Positions 41,835 to 55,100 of a DNA stretch of 64,000 nucleotides are shown in pieces. Below the pieces are notes generated by a model, which saw nothing but the letters and a program-made list of their open reading frames with translations, had not been told where the DNA came from and did not search any database. Position numbers and translations under genes: made by a program. This stretch comes from Verpa conica. Its lineage: Eukaryota; Ascomycota; Pezizomycetes; Pezizales; Morchellaceae. The stretch lies in contig JAUFSD010000010.1 in NCBI GenBank assembly GCA_033030425.1, positions 496,001 through 560,000 of the forward strand, in the 5' to 3' direction. How positions within the stretch are numbered: position 1 is the first letter of the stretch; each line of letters starts with the position of its first letter.

Positions 41835-44800
41835 CTATATAGGTAACTTGACGAATGAGGAGGCTTGTATATCCAACCCCTCTACTATCCTTTCTCTTTC
41901 TCAACTTTCCATGGGCCTCCATTGACTTGAGGCGCTGGTGCTGTATGTACAGGAGAAAAATAGCCTTATTATCGAAATTGACCTTGTCGTCATATTGTAA
42001 GTTGTATTAACAAGAGATATCACCCCTGTGCTTCAGAAAGTCTCTTACTAAATTATAATGTATAGGGGCTACTTTTTAACAAGTCACCCTTTAATAACTC
42101 ATGGTTATATCCTACCAGTTCTAGTTCAGTTGGAAGAATTGGAGCGGCGAATATGTTTAATAGTTTGAGGGTGTGCAGGAGATTGAGTATATAGAGTGTT
42201 GTTTAAGATCTTGATAAACCCTGAATTTGACTTTACCGTATGCGGGCTTTAATCAATTCCAAGGCGATGAAAAAAAGGTCTGTGTGCCAGGCCCTGAAAC
42301 CCGAATGATTGGTAGACCATCACCCACAATTGTTCTGGTGAACTGCAGCTTACTCTGGAATGCCCCGCATTATAATTCTTCCCCTCTTTTTGAATTAACA
42401 ACATTCAGCCCCCAAAATCAACTTAGCACCGGAAGAATACCGGAGTTTGCCACCCCGGAGCTTACCATTGGTGGATGATTTAGATTATACGTAGGTAAAT
42501 GCTAGGGGTCCTGGACAGGCCTATTCTTAGAAGCAAATATGCAGACTCTCGCTTGTGTCACTACATATGCAACCGTATCTGTATAAATTCCCTAGGACAC
42601 CCAAACCTTGGCTCCGGAACTTACCTGAGATCCGCTCCGAAGCATACGATCTACGGGACATCCCGGTAAGATGTAAGTTCAATCGCATTACCGGGCCTAT
42701 CGAATCAAAGCTTCGGCTGTTAGGAGTAAGTCTAGTGAAGGAAACGTTGCGGTCGGCTGAGGAATTGGTCTCATGTGCACTATCGTGAGCGAGAGGCTTT
42801 TTCGGGTCAACGTTATTGCGGAAGATTCCACTAAGGTCAAGCCCGGGACGCTATAGAGCATACCTGGTACGAAACTCATTTGGTGAGGCGAACCAGATAT
42901 GTTGGGAATTGCGAAAACCGAAACTTGTTGATTTCTGCAAGCATAGTCTGACTGACGTTGATCACAGGTAATTGAAGAAATGACATGGGTTTACATGGTA
43001 AGGCGTAGGGTAATTTCAACTCTATTTCTTTTTCCTAGCTAAAACTAGTCCATAGTTTTATATCCTATCGTAGCCCACTTCAAACAGTTGGCAAGGCTGC
43101 TTGTTATACACCGGCACGTAGGGATGACCTCCTACTGGTTTATCCGTTGTTTGCCCACGCCAAATGAAACGCCTGTACCTATGTTACCGGTGGAGAGAAT
43201 GTGCGAATACCGCATTCACATCCTTTATAATCTCCGAGAGTATTATAGCAGGTGCAGATTTCAAACAGTTACAGCATCGCCTATAACTTGGAACAGATAT
43301 TATGTTAGTACGAGAGAATATAACGGCAGTGCACCTCATGATCAAGCTACGTAACTGTGAGGATGGATGGGCTGCGAGGAAATAGCTTTCAATGTGGGTT
43401 GTGGTATTGGTGGGTGAATATTACCTACAATGAGCCGGTAGTTAGACAAAGAATGATGCATGTCGGATCATTGACAAAGTGCCAGACTATCAGAAGAATA
43501 CCAGCTGGCCGCGGATGCACAAGCTTATAGGGCGTGGCGCTGGAATGACTAGGTATTGGCGGAGGTCATTTGACGCCTTAGTTGGTGTGGCTAAGTGTCT
43601 TGGAAATTCTAATTTCACTCCGATCAGAAAGTAAGTAAAACCCTAAACCTACCCTATGACTACTTATTCCTAGCCTCTGTCAACCTTACAAGATAATAAG
43701 CCGGTAGTAACTATAAAAAAAATAGTCTCCACGTGTCCAAAGCGAAAACAGGAAAGGTAGCGACTCCACTGGTTTAAACTCTTCCGGAGATATGTTATTT
43801 TAATTTCCCACTCAAACTAGTCTATATTCTATATAAGCTTTTATTGGACTTTACTCTTGACGAAATCTACGCCACAATCACTCGAAAGGAATGGCCTATA
43901 CCCAGCCTAGAAGCCACACTTTGGATACCTATAATAATAGCATACCCCATGCACACTAATAACCCAGTAATCCTCATACATAATATCCAGCCACTGTGGT
44001 CATAATGACATCATATACAGGGAAAGATGTAGTAGAATATTTCCCCGCAAATTGCACCTTCAGCGGAATGGATACGAATCTCTTAATAGAGGTAATATCA
44101 GTCATATGGCTTATCCATGGTTTCATGACTCCAAATGCTACTATATTCTAGGAGGGTATACAAAATTAACTCAGATTCTGAGAATTATTCGCTAGATATC
44201 CTAGGATAGCTCGGGCGAACCGCGGTTCCGATATTGCGTCCGAGCTCTACAACGACGTGGGCGGAGACTCTTTGACGCTGCCGCAGAAAGCGAAATAATT
44301 AACTACTTGATAAAATTCGGAGATAAGTTCCTTAAAACCTCACCGGTGAATTACTGGCGGTGTCGGGGGGCCGGGGGCTAAGTGGACGACACAAAAGCTG
44401 GTGACCGAAAATACCCTTGACAAAGACAAACCACAGTAATCCACATCGCCGATTTCTCCGCAATGAGATTACACGATCCTTAATCCACCCTATAGTCTCT
44501 TCGCTAGAGGTGAGTTCAGTATGTTGCAAATCGTGCGATCTGAAACATAGTGACTAGCAACATTTCATTGTAGAAAAAACAACGGGATTATGGACAGGGT
44601 TCTGTGGCTAGAATCTTCGCCGGTCCAATAGAAAACTTTACCACGTTTCTACAGTGATCTTGCCGGTCGCTGCATTGGTATATACGTATTTCCAGAACGA
44701 ATAGTAATCATATGATCGACCACAGTATGTTCAACATCTGCACTTCATCACATGACCAGTAACTAATTCTAGAAACATGAGTAGACCCACGATCAAAACT

Positions 44801-47800
44801 AAAGACAATACGGATATTGTAATTACACATAGGTAATTATCTGCGGATAGATGCTTCAAAAATAATGTTGACCACAGAAAGTATCTGAGCGTTTATTTCG
44901 ATTGGCAGACAGCTGATCTTGACTTACGGGTAGCTTGCCGGTACCGATATTTTCTTATTTTCCCCTGTAATCATCTATACTGGCACTTCGGCACACCGGA
45001 TGCATGCCGGGGCCCCCTCTCGTGTCACTAGTGGTTTGTTTGACTGGGCCTTGGTTCTTTAACAACTTGGGCTGGTTTTTCTGGTGTTGAGAGAATGAAG
45101 AAACCATTCAACGCGAATTGACATGAAGATGGAGAGAGAGGGCTCGATAAGATGGATAAGATAAAAGAAAAGATAAGATAAAAAGATCAATACCGCGCCT
45201 GACTGCCGCCTAGTCCTGATCCGGTCTGGCGCATGATCTCCTCTGGTTGGTTGTCTCAACGTCGTTCTTACCGTTATCAAATGCCGTACCTAACCACCTC
45301 ATAAATCACCCCGGTATATTCTTCCGCCGTATCCTCTCTCCTGCGCAATGCACCTACAGTCGTACCTTGCTATGCCGGATCTCAATATGCCGGATCCCTT
45401 GCTGTCCCGTATGAAATGCCCTGACTAAAACATTTTTTCTACTACAAAATAAATTTGCTATCCCGGATCCCTTGCTATCCCGTACGAAATCCTCTGTATT
45501 CTTGCCATCCGGCATATCGAGGTGCGACTGTATTTTGTCGGTCCCGAAAATTGGCACTCCGATTTTATGATTACACTAAGGCAAACCCCTTCTCCTCCCC
45601 CCGGGGGGGTCGGATTACGAAGCAGGCAACGTGTATGTTCCAGCGAGTTTTGTGGGAGCGGGAATTGGCTATGCCTAAGCCAGCGGTAATCAATAGTATG
45701 ACGCACTGTAATTAAGGGTTTAAGATAAGACGGAAAGCGATGGACGGCTACTAGCGGGTTTCCCTTCAGCCTTACCTGTCATATCAAATCGTCTTGTCCA
45801 GTCCCGGGCCTCTAACTGGCTGGTTGCGACTGACCACTGGTGGCCTGTTTATATTGAACATGGGATAGCGTTCTTCTATTAATTTTCCCTCCAACCGCGT
45901 CTAGCGCTAACTATTCCATGGGGTCCAAAGGCTGGGGGGAAGGGGAGGGGGGAAACGTGGAAAACCCAAGCGAAAGGGTTGTCTGAATAATAGCTCGCCC
46001 CCGATCCTTTGGTAAAGTGCAATTATACATTGCTAGCCCCCATCCTCACAGGTATAAGACTCAATTGGATGCGGCGCTTAGCAATATAGGGGGGGCGAGT
46101 GGGCCCGAGACCAGGGACAGAGAACCGGCATAGCTACCTTGGAGGTATCCAACTCTTCAAGAAATTGTGGGGAAGACACATATTTCCACCCCAGTACCCA
46201 TAGTCGCGGGGCCTAGGGGGGGGGGGGCGGAGACACATTAAACTCAGAACCGAAATACCCAGAAAACAAAAACCTGGAAGGTTTCATAGGGTCATCCCGG
46301 GTGCCGCGAAATGAATGCGACTCTAGAGACTCACACCTTTTATTTTTTTCTCTCTCACACTCTCTCTGTATTACCTGGCCAATTAACATTCACTTTGCCA
46401 CGAGGTTTTAACTCACGAGGCATCATCTATTGGCATGACTCTGCCAGCTTCGGCCGAGTTTCTAGGTAAGTTCCCAGTTTTTTTTTTTCTTTTTCTTTTT
46501 CTTCTTTACTATCTTCGCTTGTTTGTTTTCCACTCTCTCTATCTAACGGTCATCTAACCCGCACTGAGAGATCCACGTACCCACGCCCCTCCCCCCCCCC
46601 GGTAGGTCCCGCAGCCGTTATCTTCGTGTTATTCTTTATACACAGCCCCACATAATTTTTGTATTTACTCTCTCCTGTGATTTTCTGACCTTTGCCATTG
46701 TTGGCTCGCTTCGGCCGGTTTATATTACAATACTTGTTTTTTTTTATTCTTTTTTTTATGCCCTCTCCCCCGCATTGAGACCGTTATGTTCCATCAAAAA
46801 CACACACACACACTCCACATTAGCGCACAGGCCAATACTTGTCCCGCAAAAGCGCAATAGTCACGTTAAATCACTCGTAAGGCTACGTACGCGTGCCGAG
46901 AATGTGTACGTGCGCTGAACACCGGGGTTTACCCTCAGGAGAAATCTGCAAAGTGCGGCACAAGTGGTTGGAAATGGGAAAGTGTAAAAAAAAAAAAAAA
47001 ATGAGGCTCTTGGATGTTTCATCTTACTTCGCAAAGTGCACTTTTTTTGGAAAGGAAAGATCCCAGGATGGTATGCTGTTCGTGACCCATCATAAGCTGG
47101 CTGGCTGTGGGGCAGGGAGAAGAAGGCACATGCGTGAATTAATTACGCGCAAACAACTTACTCCGGTAAGAGTCCGAAACAAAAAAAAAATATCCAAGTA
47201 TTGATGACTCGGAAATCTTCTCCGGTGAACTCCGCAACTTGTGAGATTCTTTTGCAGGTAATAAGTTTCTTTGGCGTTCATTTATAACAAATTATCAGCC
47301 TCATATGTATACCACAATACAGCTACTAGTATCGTGACTTCCCATGTCCCCCGAGACCTTCAGGGATGAGCCCTACTCTGGTTATAACAAAGAAAATATC
47401 GCAAAAGTAATACTTCCAAAAACAGTAAAGAAAAAATCAAGACGAAAACTAAATGGAGAAGAAAAAAAAGTGGTTAATTCGCACAAAGTGAGAAGAGGAC
47501 AGATATGTAAGACGCCAAAGAAACGGAAAAAAAAACCCCTTTACCAAAATATACCCGAATCCCATAAAACACCAAAACAGACTTGCGTACCACCCGGATA
47601 TTCTCAAACGACACAAAAAAATAAGAGGTCGTTAAAGCCGTGCCTAAAAACCTTAGAAGAAAGAAAAGAAAGAAAAAAGACCAAACAAAAAACACCATAG
47701 AGATGCAAAACCAAAAAAACGAAAGTGAACCAATAAAAAGAAATAGGATATGTAAAAAAAAATAGACAAGAATGTAATCAACGCAAACACAAACGCAACC

Positions 47801-48005
47801 ACAAACTTAAATCCGAGATGGCACTATAAGTCTTATGTGCTTATGAGACAGCAACAGACAAATAACCGAAACATAAACTGATGAAGAAAATAAGGAGTAG
47901 CAAGTAACAGCAGATCCTCTTGCGCGTGTGTAGAATAGAATGTACCGAACTCCTCCGCTTTCTCGTCAATCTGGTATCCATCTCTCCTTTAGCTTTTCTA
48001 GTCTT
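41835..48005. other. Gene-poor 6-kb interval with a pogo-like MITE
   Basis: No gene recognised with confidence. ORFs of 60-118 codons (for example 42227, 43088, 46893, 47344) lack domains, and 47344-47700 is simply A-rich. A start with a good donor (ATGACTCTGCCAGCTTCG ... TTTCTAG/GTAAGT) near 46436 may be the first exon of an unresolved gene. Pyrimidine and poly-T tracts are common at 46340-46760. The MITE lies at 45357-45530. Confidence 0.5.
45357..45530. mobile_element. Short pogo-like MITE
   Basis: 174 bp flanked by TA on both sides. The left end is CAGTCGTACCTTGCTATGCC and the inverted right end CAGTCGCACCTCGATATGCC; about 21 of the first 24 bases match. The CAGT..ACCTCG start is typical of pogo/Tigger-type ends. 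Inside, a unit of about 30 bp (GGATCCCTTGCTRTCCCGTA) is directly repeated. No coding capacity. Confidence 0.8.
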
Positions 48006-49100
48006 TTATCCTCTACTCATCCCTCTAAACCTTCCAACCCAAGCACCTTTCATGTTTGCTCCAACACCCTCCCCATTAACATCCTCCTCCACTGGCCACA
48101 GGTCAAACCTAAAACTATCCCTATGACCTGCAGGCACTAGTCGTCTCCCCCACTGGTCCTCAAATCGAATCTCCCCATGAGGCCACATCTTCCTAGCGAT
48201 AACAGGATGGATCACTGGTGGGTGTGGTGAAGAAGGTGGTGACGGAAGCTGGTTATTTTGATACTCGGTATCTGAATCGTCAGAATAGTCCATGTAGACC
48301 CCACTGTCCCGCGCTGGCTTGTCGTTGCGAGCCATAAGGTCTATCTCCTCACCGGCTTGACGTGGTGAGCGAACCCGTGGTGGCTCCTGCACGTGTGGTT
48401 GTCTTCCGATTAGGCTTGAAGGCGGGATGCGCCATGATGGTGGTGGGGAAGGGGGATGATAGGAAAAGTAAAATTCTTGGGGTGGGGAGAGGTACTCGCT
48501 ATCAACATCAGAATTGGATATTGGAAGATGTTTCGATGAGGCATTAGGGGAGCGGTTTGGTGATCGGTTGGGCGATCGGTTCGGTGAACCTGCTCGTCCC
48601 AAACCAGAGTTGATGGCGGGATCGTCTAAGATATCACTCTCATAGTCATTGGGTGGTGATCGTGTACGTTGCTTCTTCTTAGAGGGGCGAAACCCAGCAT
48701 CGTCCTCACCATCATATGAATAATCAGGTGAGAAAGAAGGGCTCGAGGGAATAATCTCTGAATGTTCCAAGAAGCGTACAAGCTTCTTGAGCTTCCCACT
48801 GGTGGAGGAGGTTGATGCTGATGAGGACTTTAGGGCTGGCTTTATTGGTGCCTCTTTCCGAGTTGAGAAGCCAGTAAAGCTCATATTTAGAGGCGCGAAC
48901 GAAGTGATAGACATCATGCTCCCCATACTGTCATCAAAGGTGGAAAAGAGACTATCTTGAGGTGATGGATCGATACCTGCCGACAGATCACTACTGTCGT
49001 CGTCGAGGAACAAGAGAGGTACAGGATCCTCTTCTTCGATGACCTGAGGAGTGATAGAGGGTGTCGGAGGTGATGAAGACCTATATGATAAACCTCCCAT
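48006..49100 (-). CDS. Hypothetical Ser/Pro-rich protein
   Basis: 364 aa from the ATG at 49100 (MGGLSYRSSSPPTPS); the frame is open further upstream, so an earlier exon is possible. It is dominated by Ser, Pro and acidic residues with basic clusters such as RPSKKKQRTRSPP, a likely nuclear signal. A four-fold repeat (SPNRSPNRSPNRSPN) sits near residue 185. The C-terminal 70 residues look more ordered (ARKMWPHGEIRFEDQWGRR, SFRFDLWPVEEDVNG). No family recognised. Frame length and codon pattern suggest a real gene, perhaps a nuclear regulatory protein, but function is unknown. Confidence 0.6.
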   Translation of the reverse strand: MGGLSYRSSSPPTPSITPQVIEEEDPVPLLFLDDDSSDLSAGIDPSPQDSLFSTFDDSMGSMMSITSFAPLNMSFTGFSTRKEAPIKPALKSSSASTSSTSGKLKKLVRFLEHSEIIPSSPSFSPDYSYDGEDDAGFRPSKKKQRTRSPPNDYESDILDDPAINSGLGRAGSPNRSPNRSPNRSPNASSKHLPISNSDVDSEYLSPPQEFYFSYHPPSPPPSWRIPPSSLIGRQPHVQEPPRVRSPRQAGEEIDLMARNDKPARDSGVYMDYSDDSDTEYQNNQLPSPPSSPHPPVIHPVIARKMWPHGEIRFEDQWGRRLVPAGHRDSFRFDLWPVEEDVNGEGVGANMKGAWVGRFRGMSRG

Positions 49101-52100
49101 AATGCTACTTCCAAGGCCTTGAAATAACTCTATGATGCGGGGTATATATGTTTCCTCCCGTCGATGTCTTGGTCTTTCGACCTTCTTAGTCGGTGATGGT
49201 AGTATGCGAAGGTCAAATGATCGACTTTGGAGTAATGCGCTTGATGACCCGGTTCTCACGGGAGCAAAGGTTCGAGAGAGAAAATGAAACGGTGAAATGA
49301 AAATTACTGGGGGAATTTTGAACAATTTATGTTTGGCCTGGCAGGAAAACAGACTTTCCTTAACCAGAAACAAAAACGACGAAAAATTGACTTGCAGATC
49401 TACCGGTATAAGGAATAACCTCCGAAAACGTGAAGTAGATGCAGCGCAGGAATGAACTCTAGTAAAGGGAACGAGAGGTCAGAAGTGGAATAAAACGACA
49501 AGATAAATAAAAACGACCGGATGATTTCACTGACTATATCGCGTGTGTAGGGGGGGGTTGGTCACTCCTTTATATCTCCCTTGTTCGAGGACGTTCGGGG
49601 ATGCTGGGTGCCTTTCTGCGCCGCCGCCTGACCCTGGCTGGTTGACTCGTTGTGACTGGGAAAGGTAACAGTAAAAAGAAATAAACTTACACCCAATACG
49701 CGCACCTCCCCCCCAGAAAGGTACAGTTGACACACGCAAAATCAGGGCGGTGTATGAAATCGAATTCTTCTGCGTTCCGTATTGTGGCTTCGTCTTTTTT
49801 TACCCTCGCACGCACTCATTCTTCACTATAGTATGACTGGATCACAGCTAGTGCGAGAAATACCTCTACGGTATTCGATATATGTCTTTCTTTGCTCAGT
49901 TAGGTGGAGGGCTGCTGTTTTGGATGAGTACCCCGGCCTACAACCGCTGTGCTGGGTTTCTAGGATGTGCTCTGCGCGTTGCTCTTTTGCGCTCCCGCCC
50001 AAGCCTGAAGCTCCATTCGTTCGCCTGTTGCAGGTGGGTGAATATCAGGGCCGATCTGCATAATGCACGCCGTCGGGAAGATGATCCAATATACTCAGAC
50101 CTTTGACAACAGACCGTTCATCCTTTCCCCAGAATAATCGTTTAACCCCTTTGACCCATGGCCGGTCGAGGCCTTCAGCAATGCTTGACAAATATTTCGA
50201 ATTCTGTTCCATATGTTTATTTTTATTTATCACGTATCTCTTTACCAAGCAATTGGGTGTGGCCGCACTGCCGTAAGTTATGGTGCGGTGCATGCGTACG
50301 CAAAGGAAAAAATCAGCAACGCGCGCCTTGCGCCGTGCCGGGGAAAGAATAGATCTAAGAATCCATAAACCCATTTGAATCGAAAAATTAGCACGGGCTT
50401 CCGCAAATGAAGAAAGTGCGTCAGCCTCGCGGAAGAAGATGAAAGAGTATCTCCACTCTGTATCCGTTACAACGGATGGAAGTTGGTCTACAAAGAGACC
50501 AGTAAGCGACCAAAGAAGCAACCAGCCTTAGCGTGCATGCAGCACCACAATGGCCATGTTCTCTTTTTTTTTCTCTTTTGGCCATGATATTTATTTTTTA
50601 TGGACCCTTTTCATCCTATCTTGTGCCGGGGCGTCAGGCAGGCAGAGAATCTGACGTTCCCTTCTTTTTCTGTCGGGAGTGGAGTGTGGGTGATTGTGGT
50701 GTGTGGTGTGTGGGTGTGTGGATAAATGGGCCCGACGTCATAAATTCTCTTGAGGATAACAAATCCGTATTGAGAGATGTTGGGCTGACTACAGAGGCTT
50801 GTCCCTGCTGGGGATGAGAGATGGTGGACAGGCTCGGATCGGAAAATCACGTACCAGGAGCAGCCCAGTACCCATTCATATCGCGAACCTCCCTGTCCTC
50901 ATGGTTACTATCCCTTGATCGTATTAGCAAACAGAAGGCTCATGAAGGATGTGAGCCTCGAGGACGAGTGATGGTTAATCTGAACCACCCTCTGTTGGAG
51001 ATGTCGGAGGTCAGTTAGGATAAAGCGCGGCTCTTTCTGGTTCTGCATGATCACCACTATATCGCCTCTTGGCATCTCAGCAAGTCAGTCATGTGTTACA
51101 CCACACAGGGTGCATCCGCACCGCTGGGCGAGGATCTCTGGTCCTCCCCTCCCGTACTGTTTGGTCCGTCCTCCGAATATCGTGATCCTCCTAGAGGATA
51201 CGGTAAACGTCCCCGAAGAATCACAATCATCCCCCATCTGAGTTGAGTGTTCGCAATGAAACGTCCCATCCTAATTTTCCGTTTCGTCCGGTCCGTCCGC
51301 TGCTCATGTCAGGGTTCACTACTCCGCAATCTGATATATCACAAAATCCCCCCATCACCACAATCTCCGCCACAACCGAAATCAAGGATCAACAGCTATT
51401 TTCCCCAAAACCACCGGATTCTCCCTATCCTAAGGGCTCTTGTGCACAAGGCCTGTACTAGCGATGAAACCCAAGACAAGCTAATGTGTAAAGCTCAAAA
51501 GAGTCATACGGCACCTCCTCAGATTATAGCAACCTTTCCCTCTTCCCCAGCCCGATCTACATCATAGCTGTCTGCTAATAATACCCCCCTCCCGGGTCTA
51601 GAGTTCGCTAGAGCAGACCCAAGATCCTCTGGTTTTCATCCAAACTTTTTACATACTGCGCGTCAGCCCCACCTCTCCGTTTTCGGAAGGCTACCGAAAG
51701 CTGCATGAATACAGGTTGGGTGACGATTGGATACCATGGAACCTACTGAAATAAAACGCCCAGCGCTCAGCTAAGTGCTTCGCCATGATGATGGGAGGAA
51801 AAAAACCTCCGATGGGCTTGAAGGTATAGATTAGTCCGCTAGGATATGCAGAGTTTAGTTTTCACCGGAGTATCGGAATGCTTCCTGGCTCACGACATAA
51901 AAATATTTCTCCGGAAATCTAGTGGTTTCAAGAGGAACTTTCAAATCAAGATTGTAAAGAGTTGACTTCTAGCCTGGCCGATCACGCGTATCTCTCATTT
52001 CAAATCCCCCCAACAAGCGCCCTAATAGCGATGCCCTGATAGCCATGCCCTGATCTTCAGGTTCAGGCACGCGTAATAACATAATATCTAGCCTACTCAT

Positions 52101-55100
52101 TGTTGGCCAATTTGACTGACAGAAATAATCACGTTGCTAGTATCAGCTGCTATGATATTGCTTTGATATCAAAATCCAATACCATGATAAGGGGAGTTTC
52201 CGGAACGATTAGGATCATACTATCGTGAGACTCAAAATAATCCTGAATTGCGAGTCTCACTTCTCACTTCTTTTCTCGTCCCCTCGTATTGTGTGTGTTC
52301 TACATCAGGTCGGTTTATGCGGTGGCTAGTTCACGATCGTGAATCTTCTAGCAATCGTTTGTCGTGCACTACCCTGCTTATGGTGTTTTGTGACAAACCA
52401 TCTTACCTCCTCATCTCACCTCGATAGTGAGAGATGATAGTAGTAAAGTTAAGCAGCGTGGACCCCTCCCTTACCTGCGTATACATGGCTTCGAGAAGAT
52501 TTCTGTATTCCACCATGACGATATTGAGGTGGGGTCCAGCTGAGGTGCAATAATTCCCAATCCGGACACCCAGATCCGAAAGGGTTGCGGCATGTCTTGC
52601 GTTGCATCACTTTTGTTTTTTTTTGCTCTCGCCAGAGGCGGTGGCATATTACCCCACAATAATGCTCGTGGAGCTGTGAGGGAGAAGTAATGCAGGAGCT
52701 GACAATCCGATGTTTTTTGGGGGTGGCCATTTATGGAGCACCCACCTGAAGAAGCTCAGCAAAGCTCCTTTACTGGTGGATGGGTGCCCACCGGAAGAAG
52801 TGGATAAACAATACCCCCGCGTCTACCTCGGGGGGTAGAGAACGGGAAAGGGAAGATTTTTATTTGCTCTCCATTTTAGGATGATTTTCTATGAAAATTT
52901 TTTTGTATTATTTGCCTAAGGAGTACATGTAGTACCGTAAGGACAGTATTTATTTGCGAAAAGGATGGTCAGATATCGAAGCACTCGTCCCCACCCGGAA
53001 GCTACGATACCGTGCAACACCAGATCGAAGCGGGGTAGGCTGGAAGGAACGCGACTGGTGAAAACGACCACCCGACTGCTCTCCAAGGCGATCGTCCAAG
53101 GACTAGATGCTCGCTATCTATCGTACTCACCGTTAATCACTCGTGATGCTCGCTTATAAAACCAGAGCCGCAATCAATGTTCAATGGCGCGAATCACAAA
53201 TGCAAGGGTAGCCAAGAAATAGTTGCAAAAAGGAAATCTGACAAGCTGGATATGGCTCAGACACGTGTGATCCCCATGAAGGGAACTAATCCATTCGCAC
53301 ATCACGGCAAGCTACTTTACTTAGCTATCGTGCAAAACCCCTTGTGGTTCACTTGTGTAAGCACAGTGATTGGATGGGGAGGCTATGCCGGGTTCCCAGC
53401 AGATCCTTGCTACATGACTCGTGAGAACCTAGGAGGGACCAATCAGAACGTGTAGGAACTGTAAATCTGGACCCGGGAAATAGTTAGAATGAGTGGGGAC
53501 CCTAGCAACATCGCGGCGAGGTTAAGTTCAAGTTCAAGTTGGTTTTGAGTTCGATAAGCCCAAGCGAGATTTGGAGGAGTATACTCAGGCTAGTCTGTAA
53601 ACCGGGAAAGAATCACCACGTTCTCCTGAAATGCGAAGGTACACAAGAATATACAACAGTCAGAATTAGATTGAGACACAGGGCGCAAATGCCATCTCGC
53701 AGCCTTCCGCGTACAAGTTATTGATAGGGGGGCACTCTAAGGAATTTCTTTGAGAAATCGATTGCACAAAGCTCTATTGTAGTTTTACGCATCGGTCCCA
53801 CGCACTAACTGTTCTCCTAGCCTTATTCTCACGTACTAAATGACGTCTACATATCTACATATCTCGCGGGCTTGCGTATATGGGTGTCCAGGAGTCAGTT
53901 GGTTGACATGGATCAACAACCCTAGCAATATATCACCCGAACACGGCACCGCAGCACGGACACAGGAGCGCTCCCGAACACCATTCACATGGGCCTACGC
54001 AGAGCCCGTCCACTCCGCCTCCTACTGCAAGCCATTTCTTCAGAAGGCTTTACCTAGTAGAGGAGATAATGAAATCATTATTTTGGGCTGCAAGGTACGG
54101 ATTTATGTTCCGAGTGTATTAGTGTAGTTTTACGAGACATTTGTACGAATCGATCACAGGTTCCCTTTTCGTTAACGTTGACACCCCGCAACACGGAGGT
54201 GTCAGGACTCAAGTCTTGTAACTCGAAACATTGTGAGGCGTGACCTTACGATGATCTTTTACCAAGGCAGAGAATAAAAGATAAAAAGATAATTTACTTT
54301 TATTTAGGGTACCTATGCCTTGTGATACTTTTATATCTGGCTCTAGCGAGGTTTTTTTTTTTTTTTTTTTTCCTTTTCCCTTCCCACTCTCCCTTTTACC
54401 CCTCTGGTTTACACCGCATATAACGGCATGGTAATTCCCCAAGACACTCGCTGTGTACCCACCTTCCGAGAATATCAAGTCCCACAACATCAAAATTGAT
54501 ACACACTTTTTTTTTTCTTTTTTTTTCTCTCTCTAAATGAGGCACATAAACACAACCGCGTCAACTTTGGTCGCTGCGTTCTCAGATCCTGGGGAACCGT
54601 GTGAAACTTCCGTCGTCGCGCCACAGCTGTACTGTGCTCAAGTACGGCGAAACAATCCCCTTCCCTCCCCCCCTGGGTGGCGAGGGAACACAAAAGCTGA
54701 AGATACCATCTCCCCACAAAACACAATGCCTACTGAGCCTAAGTTTGACACATACGGTACACAATCTACCCCGTTGTTGGTGGCGCTAATAGTGTGGTGA
54801 AGCAAGAAAAAAAAAAGGGCAAGAAGGATAGAAAGAGAGAGATAGAGAGAGGGAGAGGGAGAGGGCAAGCATCCACCACTATCGAGACCACTAGCGCTGA
54901 TCGTGCGATTTCCTCGCTAACGAGGAGAGACTGGACCGTGCGACAAGATATGTGGTGAAACTTTCCCACTCTGCAAGAGTAGACTATGTCAACTCACGTA
55001 AAATAAAAAATAAAAAAAAATAAAAATTTGAGTTTAGGTTGTCTTTTCGACAAACGATGGAGGGGGGGGAGAGCTTATCGGTCGTAAATGAGCTGAGTAT

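Noticed and set aside
47344..47700. 118-codon Lys-rich ORF
   Set aside because: Arises from an A-rich tract with few stop codons; no domain, no splice or promoter support.
50045..50521. 158-codon minus-strand ORF
   Set aside because: Opens with TTG, no domain, composition like random DNA.
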